The notes under the pieces were generated by a model that had not been told where the DNA came from, did no database searches, and saw nothing but the letters and a program-made list of their open reading frames with translations. The position numbers and the translations under genes are program-made. Source: Isoetes taiwanensis (Eukaryota; Streptophyta; Lycopodiopsida; Isoetales; Isoetaceae). From it: a DNA stretch of 64,000 bases. The stretch covers positions 61,152-125,151 of the forward strand of contig JAJEKV010000017.1 in NCBI GenBank assembly GCA_021234155.1. The letters run 5' to 3'. Positions 33,259 to 45,162 of this stretch are shown here, piece by piece. How positions within the stretch are numbered: the stretch's first letter is position 1; the number at the start of each line of letters is the position of its first letter.

Positions 33259-34673
33259 CTTATTATAATGTTGTGTAATGGACCACGCCCTAAATCGGAC
33301 GGCTGAGATCGTTCAATCAAATCGGACGGCTTAGATGTTACATTTTGACTTGCTTTAGGTTTCTTCTAACCCGCTCGAAACCATGGATTTAACTCCTCCT
33401 CGACACATTCTTCCCATAGCATCCGCTTTCTTGGATCATGTTTTCTGATCTTCGCTTTTTTTTTCGATTGACGTTTGATTCATTCGTCGCCGTTGGATCT
33501 ATTTTACGGAGAGCTTTGATGGTCTCTTGGCGAGGAAGATTTATGTGAGGGAGTTAGTTCACGGGCATGGGTTGGTTAAGTTCGAATCGAAGATGGCAAT
33601 GCTTCTTACGTCAGGATGATGATGTTGGTTTACAAAATATGATGGGCCTTGATAAGGGTTCTGTTGGAAGGGCTCGGTGAAGACTTGATCACGGGAAGGA
33701 CTTCTCAGACTCCTCTCTGAGTAGCTCGAGCTCGAAGTGCAACCAAAGGTATTTAACGCCTTTCCAAATTTGGATCAAGTTATTTCATGAATGATATGGC
33801 ATTCTATTCATCTCATTTTATACATATTGTTATATCCTTTTATAGATCGATTGAAAATGGTGGATTGGGTTATCAACATCTTGCTCAAGATATTATTGGC
33901 GGGGCTCTTTTTCAGAATCGGACGGATAATAATGCTTTGGATTTGGTGGAGGTTGGGAGGAATGGTAGTGGTGCAGAATATTGATTGTTATGCGATTTGT
34001 GAAGCTTGCCTCTTGCCATTTCAAAGTATGTTGCCATATTGCTTATATTCCTTGCGACCAGCAGGTTGTAGGTTTGAAAACTACCTAGGATTTGCGAGTT
34101 GTTTGCAAAATAGATTGCGGTCTCGAGAGAGGTTTGCAAATGAAGTTGCCGATGCTCACATTTGAAACTTTTAAGCCATTAGGGAATTGGCGGTTCTTTG
34201 CTCAATGGAGATCATTTTCAATTATGCAGGAATATTTGAAAGTTGCGACATGCCAAAGTTTATACTCAAAAAGTCTTGGCTAGCACGGGTTCAAGCTCAA
34301 TATTGCGAGGGGAAGGAGTAAATTTGGGAGCGCGGGCTCACGAATTATGGAGTGAGTTCATGGCCATCTTGCATTTAGCAGGCATTGAGCTACAGTTACC
34401 TTGCATGAATAGCTCCACTGATAATAGTTTTTGTCCTTCTCTTTGCTTGATGGCAAACCGGTGTCCCCTTTTAATGGATTCAACTTCGGTGCTCGCTTGC
34501 GCTGGTCTTCTGGACTGAAAGGGACAGCTTGGTTATTTTAAGGAAAAGCTGCTAAGTCTCTCCTAAAAAGAGCTGCATTTAGACAGACAAAAACATATAC
34601 TTCGGGCATGGTGGCGGTGTGGAATCATTGATCCGGTCTTTTGGTGAAGATCCCAATAGAGACTAGTAAATGG
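33259..34673 (+). mobile_element. 5' part of another Helitron (Helitron B), 3' end not found
   Basis: TTATTATAATG at 33260 continues GTAATGGACCACGCCCTAAA within about 25 bp, matching the 5' region of Helitron A (from 29401), so a second related element begins where Helitron A stops. The following 1.4 kb holds plus-strand frames at 33787-33984 and 34243-34518 with ordinary composition but no family I recognise, possibly further captured pieces. Helitron 2 interrupts it at 34674. It may continue after 36580, but no hairpin-CTAG end was found. Confidence 0.5.
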
Positions 34674-36579
34674 TACCCAGTTCTTTGGGTAAGTTGAAAA
34701 GGCTTTATTAAATGTTTTGGGCTGCGATGAGAAAAGCCCTATACCTTTTCCCTTTCTTTTCCTTTTCCCTTTTTGCTCTATCCCGTATTTTTTTTCTTTT
34801 TTCTATACACTTTTTTCTTTTCAGTTTTTTCCGTTTTTTAGCATGTGTTTCCTTATTTCCCCCCTCTTTCCTTCCTTTCCCTCTTCCCTTTTTTCCAATA
34901 ACCTTTTCCCTTTCCTTTTCCTCCTTTTCCCCACCCTTTCCTTTTCCTCCTTTTCCCCACCCTTTCCTTCTTCTCCTTTTTTTCCATGCCTTCTCCTTTT
35001 CCCTTCCCTTTTTCATACCTTCTCTTTTCCCCACCCTTTTTCCATGCCTTTTCCTTTTCCTCAATCTTTTAGCCTTTAGCTTTTTTTCCATGCCTATTTT
35101 CCTTATCTTTCCTCCATTTCGACCTTTCCTCTTCCCTTTTGGATGCCCTTTTGTCCTCCCTTTTTTTTTTCCCTCCAGTTTCCCATGCCTTTGCCTTCCC
35201 TTTTCCATCTCCTCACCCTTTCTCCCTTCCCTTTTTCCTTTTCCTGTTTTTCTATGTTTCCCTTTTTTTCTTCCCTTTTCCTATTTTCCTCTTTTCTTTT
35301 TCAGTGCCCTCTCCCCTACCCCCTTTTCCTCATTTTTTTCTTTTCCATTTCTCTTCTCTTCGCCCTTTTCCCTTCCCTTGCACCCCTTTCTTCTTTCCAT
35401 TTTCTGTGCTTTCCTTTTCCTCCTTTTCCCACCCCTTTTCCCCCTTTTTTTTTTTTTCCGTCACGATTTTTCTTCTTCTTTTCCCCCTTCCTTTTTCTTT
35501 TCTCTTTTCCTTTTCCATGTTTTCTTCCCTTTTTCCTCTGCTCCCCACTTCCCTTCCTTTTCCCTTTCCTAATGGATTTTTTTTTTGTTTTTCTACTTTC
35601 CCGAACCTTTCCTCGTGCCCTTTTTCCTTCCTTTCCTTTTCCTTTTCCCTTTTCCCAAGCCTTTCCACATTTGTTTTCTTTTCTTATTTTCCTATACTCC
35701 ATTTTCCTCTTTTCTCCACCCTTTCTCTCTTTCCCCTTTTTTTTTTGCCTTTTCTTTTTTCTATTTCTGCCATTTTCCTCTTCCTTTTATCTCATGCCCT
35801 TCCCCCTTCCTTTTTCCTTGTTTCCCTTTTTCCCTTTTTCCTCATACCTTTTTTGGGTTCCTTTCCCCTTTTTCCCTTTCTTTTCTTTCTTCTCACACTT
35901 TCCCTTATTTCTTCCTTTCTCCCCATCCTTTTCTTGTTCTCCCTTTTTCTCTCTTCCTCATTTTTCCCAATCTTTTGCTCTTCCCTTTTTTTCGATGTCG
36001 CTTTCCTTCCATCTCCTCTCCCTCTTTCCTTTTCCTTTTCCTTTTCCTTTTCCTTTTCCTTTTCCTTTTCCTTTTTCCTTTTTCCATTTTCCCTTCCTTT
36101 TTTCCTCTTTCTTTAGCTTCTCTTTTTCTCCCTTTTTTCCATGCCTTTTTTTTCTTCCATTTCCATGCTTTTTCTCCTCCTTTTCCCCTTTCTTCAATCT
36201 TTCCTTTTCCTTTTTTTTTTTTCCGTGCCCTTTCCTCTTCCTTTTTACCACTTTGTCTCGTCCTTTTTCCTCGTACCTTTCCCCGGGTGCCTTTTCCCCT
36301 CCCTTTTCTTCTTCTTTCCTTTTTCATTTTTGCCTTTTCTCTTCTCTTATCCCCACCCTTTTCCCTTTGCTTTTCTCCCTTTTCGGGTGCCTTTTTGCCC
36401 TTCACATTCTCTCTTGTCTCTTCCTTTCCTTTCCCCTTTTCCTTTACCCTTTCCCTTAAGAGATCAAAGTCACGACCAATCATGGTGGTGGCTCGACGGC
36501 GGATGCACTGGATGATCTTTCGACCATTCAAATTAGACTTGAGTCAATCCAAATTACGGTATAACGTTATAATATAAGA
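34674..36579 (-). mobile_element. Non-autonomous Helitron 2 with purine-rich core
   Basis: A close relative of Helitron 1, collinear from end to end. In minus sense it starts TCTTATATTATAACGTTATA at 36579 and ends ACCATTTACTAG at 34674, between host A34673 and T36580. The 3' hairpin is decayed (ACCCA...TGGGT). The interior is the same homopurine core, including the TTTTCC hexamer run near 36028-36080. It is 1906 bp against 1923 bp for Helitron 1. No empty site is visible in the window for this copy. Confidence 0.88.
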
Positions 36580-39500
36580 TGGGTGAAGCTCACACCATTG
36601 CGGTTTGTTCTTTACCATGTTAGCCTCAACACAAGGTAGCGGGGCATCTGATTTTATGCACCATTGTGGTATATCTAATTCAATAGTGGATGTAATGAAT
36701 AAACCCAACTTAGTGTTCCCTTTGTTTCCAGTGTGTGAACACCATTTTGTCACATCGGGCTGTTCATGTTGGAGTTACCCACTACAAGGTGGTCAACATA
36801 CTAGATGTTACCTTGACCTGCTTTGAGGCTCCCCTTCCCAATAGCAAAAGCGATGGGCCTGCATGTCCTGATCCCCGACTCCCAGCCTGCGGGAGATGGA
36901 CCGCACCGCCATGTCTCAACGTGGCCATGGCTGGAAGCCAAGCCCGGTGTAACCATTGCTAATTCCCCTGTCGAATCCCAAGTGGAGGCCTTAAAGTGCC
37001 TGCATGTTGGCTAAACCCTCAGAGATCCTTAGAGATCCCTGTCTTTGTTAGCGTGAGAAAAACCCCAACAAATTGATGCGCCAGGGCTATCCGGTGGCAT
37101 GTCCCGATGTAGAAATTGCAGCGTGACAAAGCAAAAAATGTATTGAGGGTAATAACCATACGCATCATCTCCTGGCGTGGACGGCATTCTTGAAACTTCT
37201 AGGATCCGGCCAAAGGTTACCTTATTTACGATCAAAGCTATGGCCAAAAACCTTTGACAATCACTTCTTGCCAAGGGCGTCAAGATATGAACCTAAATAC
37301 GGAACACGGGGTTATTCTCAAACGATCTCTAAATTTTATTTGTGTTTGCATGGCTTTTCTTACGAGGGTAGATCAACAGCAAGAATACCATGTCCACTGG
37401 CTTTTGCCCTTGGCTTTTTCTTCTCTGATCGTTTATTTAAGTGTTTGGTAAAAAAAATTTTCTTTTATCAAATTATATTTCTTGGGCATATCATATACGG
37501 TGTTGTTAGTGTAAAATAATTTTTTTTCTTTATATTTGAAGTGGGCCTCCTCAATGCGGTATACAAAGGTTGCTTTTTTTTGGAGTTGTCCTCTCCCACA
37601 TAATGTAGCACTCTCATTTCCAGTCCATTTATTTATTACATAATCTGCGGCAATACCACGTTAATGGTTATTGTATTCATAATGCCACCATAGATAGAAT
37701 CAAATAAGATAGCTAAGCTGAAGCGGTGAGTATGTGGATTGATAAGCGCCAAATTAGTGAGAACCTTTAGCGGAAAATTTAGAGCTTGGAACTGAAATCA
37801 ATAACTAATGTAATATATCATAGCTAAAATGGATTGTGATTTTGGAAGGCTAAATGGGAGGGATCACAGGATTTTAAATGGAAATATAGCAAAATTGATG
37901 CATTGTTTGGTGAGCTTCTTCATTATTCCGCTACATTACGCACATAGAGAGGAGAACCCTATTGTATGTTCATAAATTAATCAATCCCGGGCATTGGCAA
38001 TGGTGGAACTATCATTTGTTGAAGACCGTTGCAGGACTATCGAGCTTGATGAATGGCTACAAAAGCGAGAGACAACACCTTTAATTGTTCCTCAAAAAGT
38101 TGGCATTTCTTTGGCAATTTTGAATCAAATATTACATAAGCTTTAGTGCCGTCGTGTTGGTGTTTAGAAAGCAATGCCATACATTTTGAATTCAAAATTA
38201 TAGTATGCAATATTGGCAATCATGTTCCCTCATATATTTTACAAATTTAGTATCATAAGCGTTTGTTGACCCTTCCTGGTTGTAGGATCAACAAGACAAT
38301 AATGTATCTGGGACCTCGATTAAGTGAGGGAGAATCACTCCTTCTTGTACAACTAAAATATAAATAAATAATATCTGGTGAATTTGGTGTCGAGGATGAC
38401 ATAATGCCACGGTGGGAATGGACAATCATACTAAAAAAAATACAATTGAGCACACAATCAAATTCTTTAGATTCTCTAAACAAGGCAAGGTACAACATAT
38501 GCTTCAGATTATCTGAGCTGTTCCTGAATGTATACGAAGATATTCAACAACAACTAGATTCCTGAACCCTTTTTATATGCACTGCAGTTCTACCAGAAGA
38601 GCTTCATCCATCAACTAGTTTGAATATATCCGAACCAGTCTGGCAACCTGTATTATCATATCCAATGCTGAAAGTATTCCTGTAATTTCAGAGCATGTTT
38701 GGCTTCAATGGTGTATTCTGTGCAATTCATACCCTGCTGCAATCCCCAAATGAACCTCTGCCCAGTGAGAAATGCTGCCCTTAGAAGAAAAGAGAGATTA
38801 TCTCCTTGCTTCAAGTAATCAAAACGTGACTGCCCCTCGTTCTTGATTCATTGCTACTTATCTTCACCATCCTCCCTTTTTTTATTGAATTTGCTGCTAA
38901 GAATGAAATGAACTGCTGAAAAATGATTCAAGATCTGACCTGCAAGAAGCCCGATGCCCTTTGTTTTTTCTTCTGCCCCTTTATGTAATTCGTCTTCTCC
39001 TTTCATTTCTCCTATTAGATTGGGATCTCTGCCACAAGGGTAAGGTTGTGGAGGCAAGATCGGGATGGATGACAACAGGAACAAGCAAATTTGAAATACG
39101 GTAAGGCATGATTCCACGATTGGAAAGGTGGAAGTGACTGATGTCGATTCTTTTAGGGTTCTTCTATGCCTTAGAAAAAAAACGCCATGGCTTCTTCTCC
39201 CTTTTTTTTTTTTTTTTTTTGTATAGTCCATGAACCTTAATGGCAAGCCTTCGTTTCTTTCTTTTTTTTTATTTTCGCACCTATATTCACAATGGGTCTT
39301 ACAGACAACTGCATACCATTGCCAACTGCATACCATTGCCATGAAGCTCAATGAACTCAGAATGGGCTTGCATAATCATGGAAATTGGAACGAGGGAACA
39401 ACGTTAATTGAAGGATGTCAAATGACCGTGTGATGAAGGATGGCTGATGAAACAGTACAAGAATAACATGTTGTATGACTGAATGGTTTATTAGGATGCA

Positions 39501-39890
39501 AATGTATAATGGGCAAAATGGAAATGGATGCATCTTAGTTACTGTGTCCCAATATATAATAAGAGAAATGTAAACATCTGAGACTCTAAGTGGCCACTCC
39601 AATCCGCCGATGATGTGACCGCTCTTCTTTATCGCCACACCGCCTCTCCTTGCTAGCACATGTTTTAGTCCCTCCCTATTTCCCACTTTTAAGACATATA
39701 CCTACAAATGTTGCCAAAGGCAACATTTATGCCCAAAGAAGAGAAAGGCTGGTCCCCTCAGCCCCTTGTGGTTCGTCCTCATTCATTCCATATGAACTAC
39801 ACATAGCTGTGAAAATACTGCATTGAATGGACGCCAGAAACTACATAAGAGCATTCCTGCCTTGTTTCAAGAATATGTCAATTGTGTGTG
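36580..39890. other. Unidentified sequence
   Basis: Short frames on both strands, for example 36735-36962 and 37190-37519 on plus and 39351-38854 on minus (165 codons, split by a Lys run from the T-rich tract near 39199-39220). None carries a domain I recognise. It may be the continuation of Helitron B or the 3' flank of the Ty3/gypsy element on its right. No RNA genes or terminal repeats seen. Confidence 0.3.
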
Positions 39891-41089
39891 CCTTTAAGTA
39901 GAAAATCGATCATAAAGTCTGGCAATTGAAGAAAATGTTCTGATATAAAAGCTCCTTAAAGAGTGCCGTATAATCGTAATCAAAAGGGTGCTGAAGTGGA
40001 AAATGAAACACCGGCCTTGAAGTGATAGGAAAGCATGGGGAGTCTGCAAGTCCGCGGAGCACTCATGTAACCACCTGTACGTTTGCATAGAAGAGCACCA
40101 TGACTGGATCATAACATCAGGATGCGCTTGGCGCGAATGATGGTGATTTATGAACCAGCGACACAATAAGGACGGAGATGGTTGGTACGTGATTGCGATC
40201 CTGGTAGATGGAAAAGTGATGAAATGGAAAAATATGAGTATAAGAAGGATGTTCCTGCATGGCCCGAATAGAGTTAGCATGATCATGTTCCCAACAGTAA
40301 ATAGAGCAGTTTTTCATGGACCAATCACATGCCAAGATGGAAGGGCGATTGACATGTTGAGGTGACCTGCATATGGTAAGTGGAGATGAAGTGGGAAGAT
40401 GAAGGTAAAACAGATGTTCCGTTATGCATGGCCCGGTGAATAGAGTTAGCACGATAATCGCCCACAGTAATATGTTCTTTTCATGATTCAATAACCACAT
40501 GCCAGATGGAGAAGCAAGATTACATGTTGAGGTGACCTGTGATATGGAGAAGTGGATGAAGCGGAAGATGAAGAGAAAGGTTAGCATATTATCTTTGTGA
40601 GTAATATGCCTCTGCTTCATCAGTAAGACGTGCTCTTGTAGATGAAAGTAAGTAATCCAACTGCATTTTCTACAAACCAATATGGAGAAAATATGAGTGT
40701 ACATCAATGGTTCCTGCACAAATTTGGGAGTAAAAATAGATTAACATGAACCTGGAACTTTAAAATACTGAATCCACATCGCACTTATCTTTACTTTCCT
40801 GCACCCAAAAATCCGAATGCTTAATAATATCTGCAGACACATAAGGATCAGAAAATAAAGGGTAAATAATATGCACCAAAGTTATTAGTATTTGTTGCAG
40901 ATCAAGTTAACACTAGATTACCAATATAATTTGGGCATGACAGTGATAATGCTAAACTATTGCAACTAATCTATACTATCGCACAAATACCTTTATATAC
41001 CCTACTTCATATAATGCACTTCCCTTAGCTACCCAGCATAATACCCAAAACCACCGTGAATCTATCTTACCAATCCAGCCACGGCGCTA
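39891..41089. other. Region 3' of the Ty3/gypsy remnant
   Basis: In element sense (minus) this lies downstream of integrase and should include the 3' untranslated region or LTR. A tandem repeat occupies 40180-40720. A 200-codon minus frame at 40719-40117 spans that repeat and appears non-coding. I could not define LTR boundaries or a polypurine tract. Confidence 0.35.
40180..40720 (+). repeat. ~180-bp tandem repeat
   Basis: Two full copies and a partial third. Anchors CATGGCCCGAATAGAGTTAG near 40258 and a variant near 40429, and GTTGAGGTGACCTG near 40355 and 40535, give steps of about 170-180 bp. Such repeats are frequent in the 3' non-coding part or LTR of plant Ty3/gypsy elements. Confidence 0.7.
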
Positions 41090-43750
41090 ATATTCTTTCT
41101 CAAGCGTTGTGTGGATTTGCAAGTCTACCATATTCAGTAGTTTGGTAACGCATGAATGTGTTCCAACAACTCCTGTCAAGCAATAAACGGACCTTCCCAA
41201 AGGTGAGATCGAACTTGAAGCTACTCTCTCCTTTTTGACATTCCATTTTAAAACCAAATCCCCAAGTTTAAAGTTACCCTAGAATCTCTGCTTTCCGAGC
41301 TTGTTGCTACATCTTTGCCTTTAAAAGCAATTCACTTGCTCAGAATCTATCCCTTCTGTAACTTAAGGAGCTGGTTCAATCTGTCTTCCAGAGCTTCCTT
41401 TAAAACCGTATACAAGCTACCTTAGAGTAGGTATAATCATGTTCATTGGCATGGCTTCTGGTTCCATATACTAACCTATAGGGGCGAAACCAGTAGCCGC
41501 TTAATAGGTGGTTCTATATGCCCAAAGGGCAATGTTAGATAACAATCGGCTTGAAGTTGATAGATTTAAGTACCTTATTAGTGGATTGCCCATTACCTTG
41601 GGGGTGAAACAGCACTGCTTTTGACATGTCATAAGCTCAACCTGGAAGTAAGCTCACGAACGAATGATAAGGAATGGAGACCCACGATCTGCAGTATTTT
41701 CTTTGGTACACTGATATCTCGGCAGCAAATTTCTGTATAAATGAACTTGTTGTTGTGTCAGCATTAGCATTCCTGAGCCGCATAGCTCTGCCCATTTCGT
41801 AAAAGGTCCGTGAGCTACCAGCACAACCACAAATTAGATGACGGTGGCCGGAGTAGGGGTCCAATGAACCAAACCCCAAGTCCTCTCAAAAAGGCTGAGA
41901 TAAAATTGAACCAAATGCTGGGTTAACAACTTTTTCTTCCCATATACCTGACATTGGTGACATCGCTTTGACGATTCATGACAGCTGTCAGCAAATATAG
42001 AGCTGGCCAGTACTCCTCACCAAGTACAGTAGCCCTCTAGCTAAAATGCCCCCACAGATGCCTGCATGACACTGCTAAGCACAACAAGTTGTTCTCCTCG
42101 CCTATACACCTTAATAGGATTCCATCCTCGTTAATCCTGCAAAAGGCACCCTCCAACCATCACATAGTTGCTTAATCCATCTTAAATTTCTTTTGCTGCT
42201 GCTGCAGACATCTCAGTTGAAAGGATTGGCGCTATTAGATAGTTTTTAATAAAGCCATCCAAGAATCTCCCACCAACAGAAAAATGTTCCTCCTCGTAAT
42301 ATTGTTGGTTGTATTTCGCTAGAAACCTGCTCCTCATGATCGGTTAGGCATGCAAATAAGAACGTTAGGATCTAACCAGAGTTTGAATTTTCATATCATA
42401 TTCCTGTAATTTAACAGCCCACTATGCCACTTGGCTTTTTCACATCTCTGCTAAAAGCAAAGGCAAAGGATTATGTCTCATATGCAACCACATTATTTCC
42501 TGCCCATGCAAACATGTACCTGCTTATCAATTAGAAACACCAAGGTTGCGTATAGCTTTTCCAACTTATGATACCTTTCCTCTTGCTCTGACCACTGCTT
42601 ACCCGTGATAGCCAACGGCATTTTTCGTTTGAATAATGGCAATTCCTGTAGCTGTCTTTTTGTTGCAGTAACATACACATCGAAAGTTACCTCTTTGGGC
42701 TAATCAAATTATGGGCTGGCTCAGAACACTATTACATGTTCAACATAAAGCTTGACAATCAGTTGTCCAATCGATCATCACATTCTTTGCTTTGTCTTTA
42801 GGATATAGGCCCTATTCGTGTCAACTCAACAATCGGCCCATGGGAGTAATTGGGAACATAAATTCGAGGCAACTCAACATCCCCATTAACTTCTTGACAT
42901 CTTTAAGATTCCTTGAGAAGGTGCAGCTGTTTTAACGCCAGGATTTTATCTTCTGAAACTGAAGGCCCAAAGCGTAGAAAATGGTATGTCTAGTAATTCC
43001 CTCAAAATTCATAAAAACGAAAGATTTTTTTGATTCAAACAGATCCCTGATTGCTGACAGAGCTCCAGCAAAGTTTGCTTTATTAACTCTGAAATGCTCT
43101 GTTCTGCTAGAAGCTAGGCAAAGGTCATCCAAAAACTTTGAAAGAGTTAGAGGGCAAACTAAATGCATAGCTCAGGCCTGAAAGGTAGAGGGCTGCTAGT
43201 AAGACCCCAAACTGTGACATTCTTCTCATAGCAAATGTGCCCCAGGGAGTAATGAATGCAGTTTTGTCTTGATCTTCTTCCTTGATTGCCACCTGATTGA
43301 ATCCAGAAAAACCATCTAGAAAGGAGTAGAATTCCTTACCTGTAGAGACCCAGATCCTCCCCTTGAACGTCTTTCTCCTTTATTTATACAGCTAGCTCCC
43401 TTTTTTGCCCTTTCCTCCTGAGACCTTTCAGAAAGGCGCTTGGCATATAAGGCTTGCTCTTTATATGGTCTTTTACCCTTTTATGGCTCTTATGGCTGCG
43501 CAAGGCCTCACCAATCAATAGCTGCGGATTCACAAGTTCCAAGTGATAAACGTAACAGCCCACGGGGTAAAATACAACTATCCTCAGTTGTGCTTCCCAA
43601 TGCCAGAAATCATACAAGAAATCTATCTCTAAGTTCCCTGAACTTAGGCAAACTGCAAAGGCAAAGGAATGCGCCTTAGAAGGCCTCACTAATCAACGGA
43701 TGCGGATTCACAAGTTCCAAGTCATAATCATAATACAATCTGTGTCAATC
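41090..43750 (-). pseudogene. Ty3/gypsy pol remnant (RT, RNase H, integrase)
   Basis: Read on the minus strand from 43750 down. RT motif A is near 43340-43230 (FYSFLDGFSGFNQ, then TPWGTFA). The YxDD region is at 43168-42932 as FLDDLCLASSRTEHF with KKSFVFMN. An RNase H-like stretch lies around 42680-42490. An integrase zinc-finger part near 42030-41950 has FADSCHESSKRCHQCQ. The integrase core start is at 41879-41637 as DPYSGHRHLI. A C-terminal piece GDLVLKWNVKKERV is near 41270. The order RT-RNase H-integrase is that of Ty3/gypsy. Stops and frameshifts break every domain. It is related to but distinct from the remnant at the window start. Confidence 0.88.
43501..43733 (+). repeat. Direct repeat of ~50 bp, 180 bp apart
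   Basis: GGATTCACAAGTTCCAAGT with its flanks (GGCCTCACCAATCAAT / GGCCTCACTAATCAAC) occurs at about 43501-43555 and again at 43681-43733. It suggests a ~180-bp tandem duplication within the Ty3/gypsy remnant. Confidence 0.7.
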
Positions 43751-45162
43751 TTATGCCCTATGCACTGGTTGCATATGCTCTTAGGTTTCTAGTGACTTAC
43801 CATTGAAATGAGGCACCATAACCATTGTAGTTTATGTACATCTGTTCCATATTTGAACGAAGTCAAGGAAGTAAAGTGATTTGGGAATCACAACATCTAG
43901 AAACGTAAGAACTTCTAGACACAAAAATTAGATATGAAAATATGACAAGCAGAACCTGTCAATTAAAGAGCAGCACATGTTGTGAATAGTGAGATAAGCA
44001 GTTGTCATGTCAGCATATGCTAAGGACTCAAGTACCACAATACCGGCTCGCTTCAACCTGAATGTTGCAAAGGAAAGTTAAGAAGAAATAGTTGTGGTTC
44101 CAAGCCCATAAATCTTATCATTTTTCAAATTCTCCTTGCACCTACCTACCTTGTATCTAGCAATTTCATCCTTCTTTACCACGTCAGATTTGTTTTACAA
44201 ACGCGGAACTCTATAATACATCCCAAGACAAAGATGGATATGTAATGTATCTGATGGCTCCATTACATGCTAAAGTATACAAAGCAGCCTGAACCAGTGA
44301 CAACATATGAAGCTTAAAACATAAGATAGCGGCTCGAACTATTGAAAAAATCCCACAGTAAGTTGCAGCCAAGAAGGAATTGAAGATGGCCATTATGCCA
44401 TTGTTTTGCAAATACAAGGGGACTTCAAATACAAGTGCTATGTTCTTCCACCAGAAATTGCTGTAACCAATTAGCATCTATATATGTTCTTCCACCAGAA
44501 ATTGTTGTCAACCAATTAATCAGCTCCTATAATTAAGGATGCAGCATAACCTTGTTGCAAACTAAATGCTTCAACATTTTATCCATCTTTCGCAAATGTG
44601 CCTTACAGCGTAATTCTTACTGATCATCCCAGATCACACTGAAGGAGTTTCAGGATTGCATATTACAAGGCAAGCTATAGCTCAACTGGTATTGTTACTA
44701 AGCAACTACTGCCATGAATCAGAATCTGATATCCTCCTGTAGTGCATCCATATTGTCCACATAAAGAGTATCTCACTTCTAGAGGATATATGCGACAAGA
44801 TTGTAAAGAGCAGAAAAGAAGTTGAAAATCTAAGCACGCATGATCTAGAACAATCACCATCCCGCGGCCTGCGTCGTAAATGTGGATAAAAAAACATCAC
44901 AAATATAAAACAGATGATAAGATACAGCTATGTCGCGGGTTGAACACACAAACCTGTGGTGCATACTTCATGCATCTGTCCATCATTCAGAAGACATATC
45001 TGGACCATGGAATTCATTTCATTCCGGCTCATTTGCCTATGGATTGCAAATTTGACTATTGCAGAACTGGTAGGCTGCTGCAAACGAACTGTGAATCTGT
45101 AATTCCTCTTCTACTCTGGCAGCTGGTATATGTCGTCAAAGTGTGGGCAGAATGTTGGTCAG
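43751..45162. other. Unidentified sequence with a 43-bp duplication
   Basis: AT-rich with short frames only. At about 44430-44520 a segment with TATGTTCTTCCACCAGAAAT is tandemly duplicated. It may be intron or 3' flank of the minus-strand fragment at 45163-46310. Confidence 0.35.

Larger units (their letters stand above)
29387..33260 (+). mobile_element. Helitron A carrying a gene fragment
   Basis: The element starts TCTTCTTATC followed by TTATATTATAATG at 29387, directly after host A29386. Sister units read CTTCTA|TAGTTCC there (A28321|T28322), so the target is again A|T. The 3' end carries a perfect 7-bp hairpin GCCCAGC-AAC-GCTGGGC at 33235-33251 followed by ACCATTACT; the final CTAG is lost where another Helitron 5' end begins. 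The terminal sequences match Helitron 1, but the interior is different: it holds an imperfect duplication and DBR1 exons in place of the purine tract. No Rep/helicase was seen, so it is non-autonomous. Where unit 12 resumes is not visible. Confidence 0.78.

Noticed and set aside
40117..40719. 200-codon minus-strand frame as a gene
   Set aside because: It spans a ~180-bp tandem repeat 3' of a Ty3/gypsy remnant, and its composition and repeat structure fit non-coding DNA.
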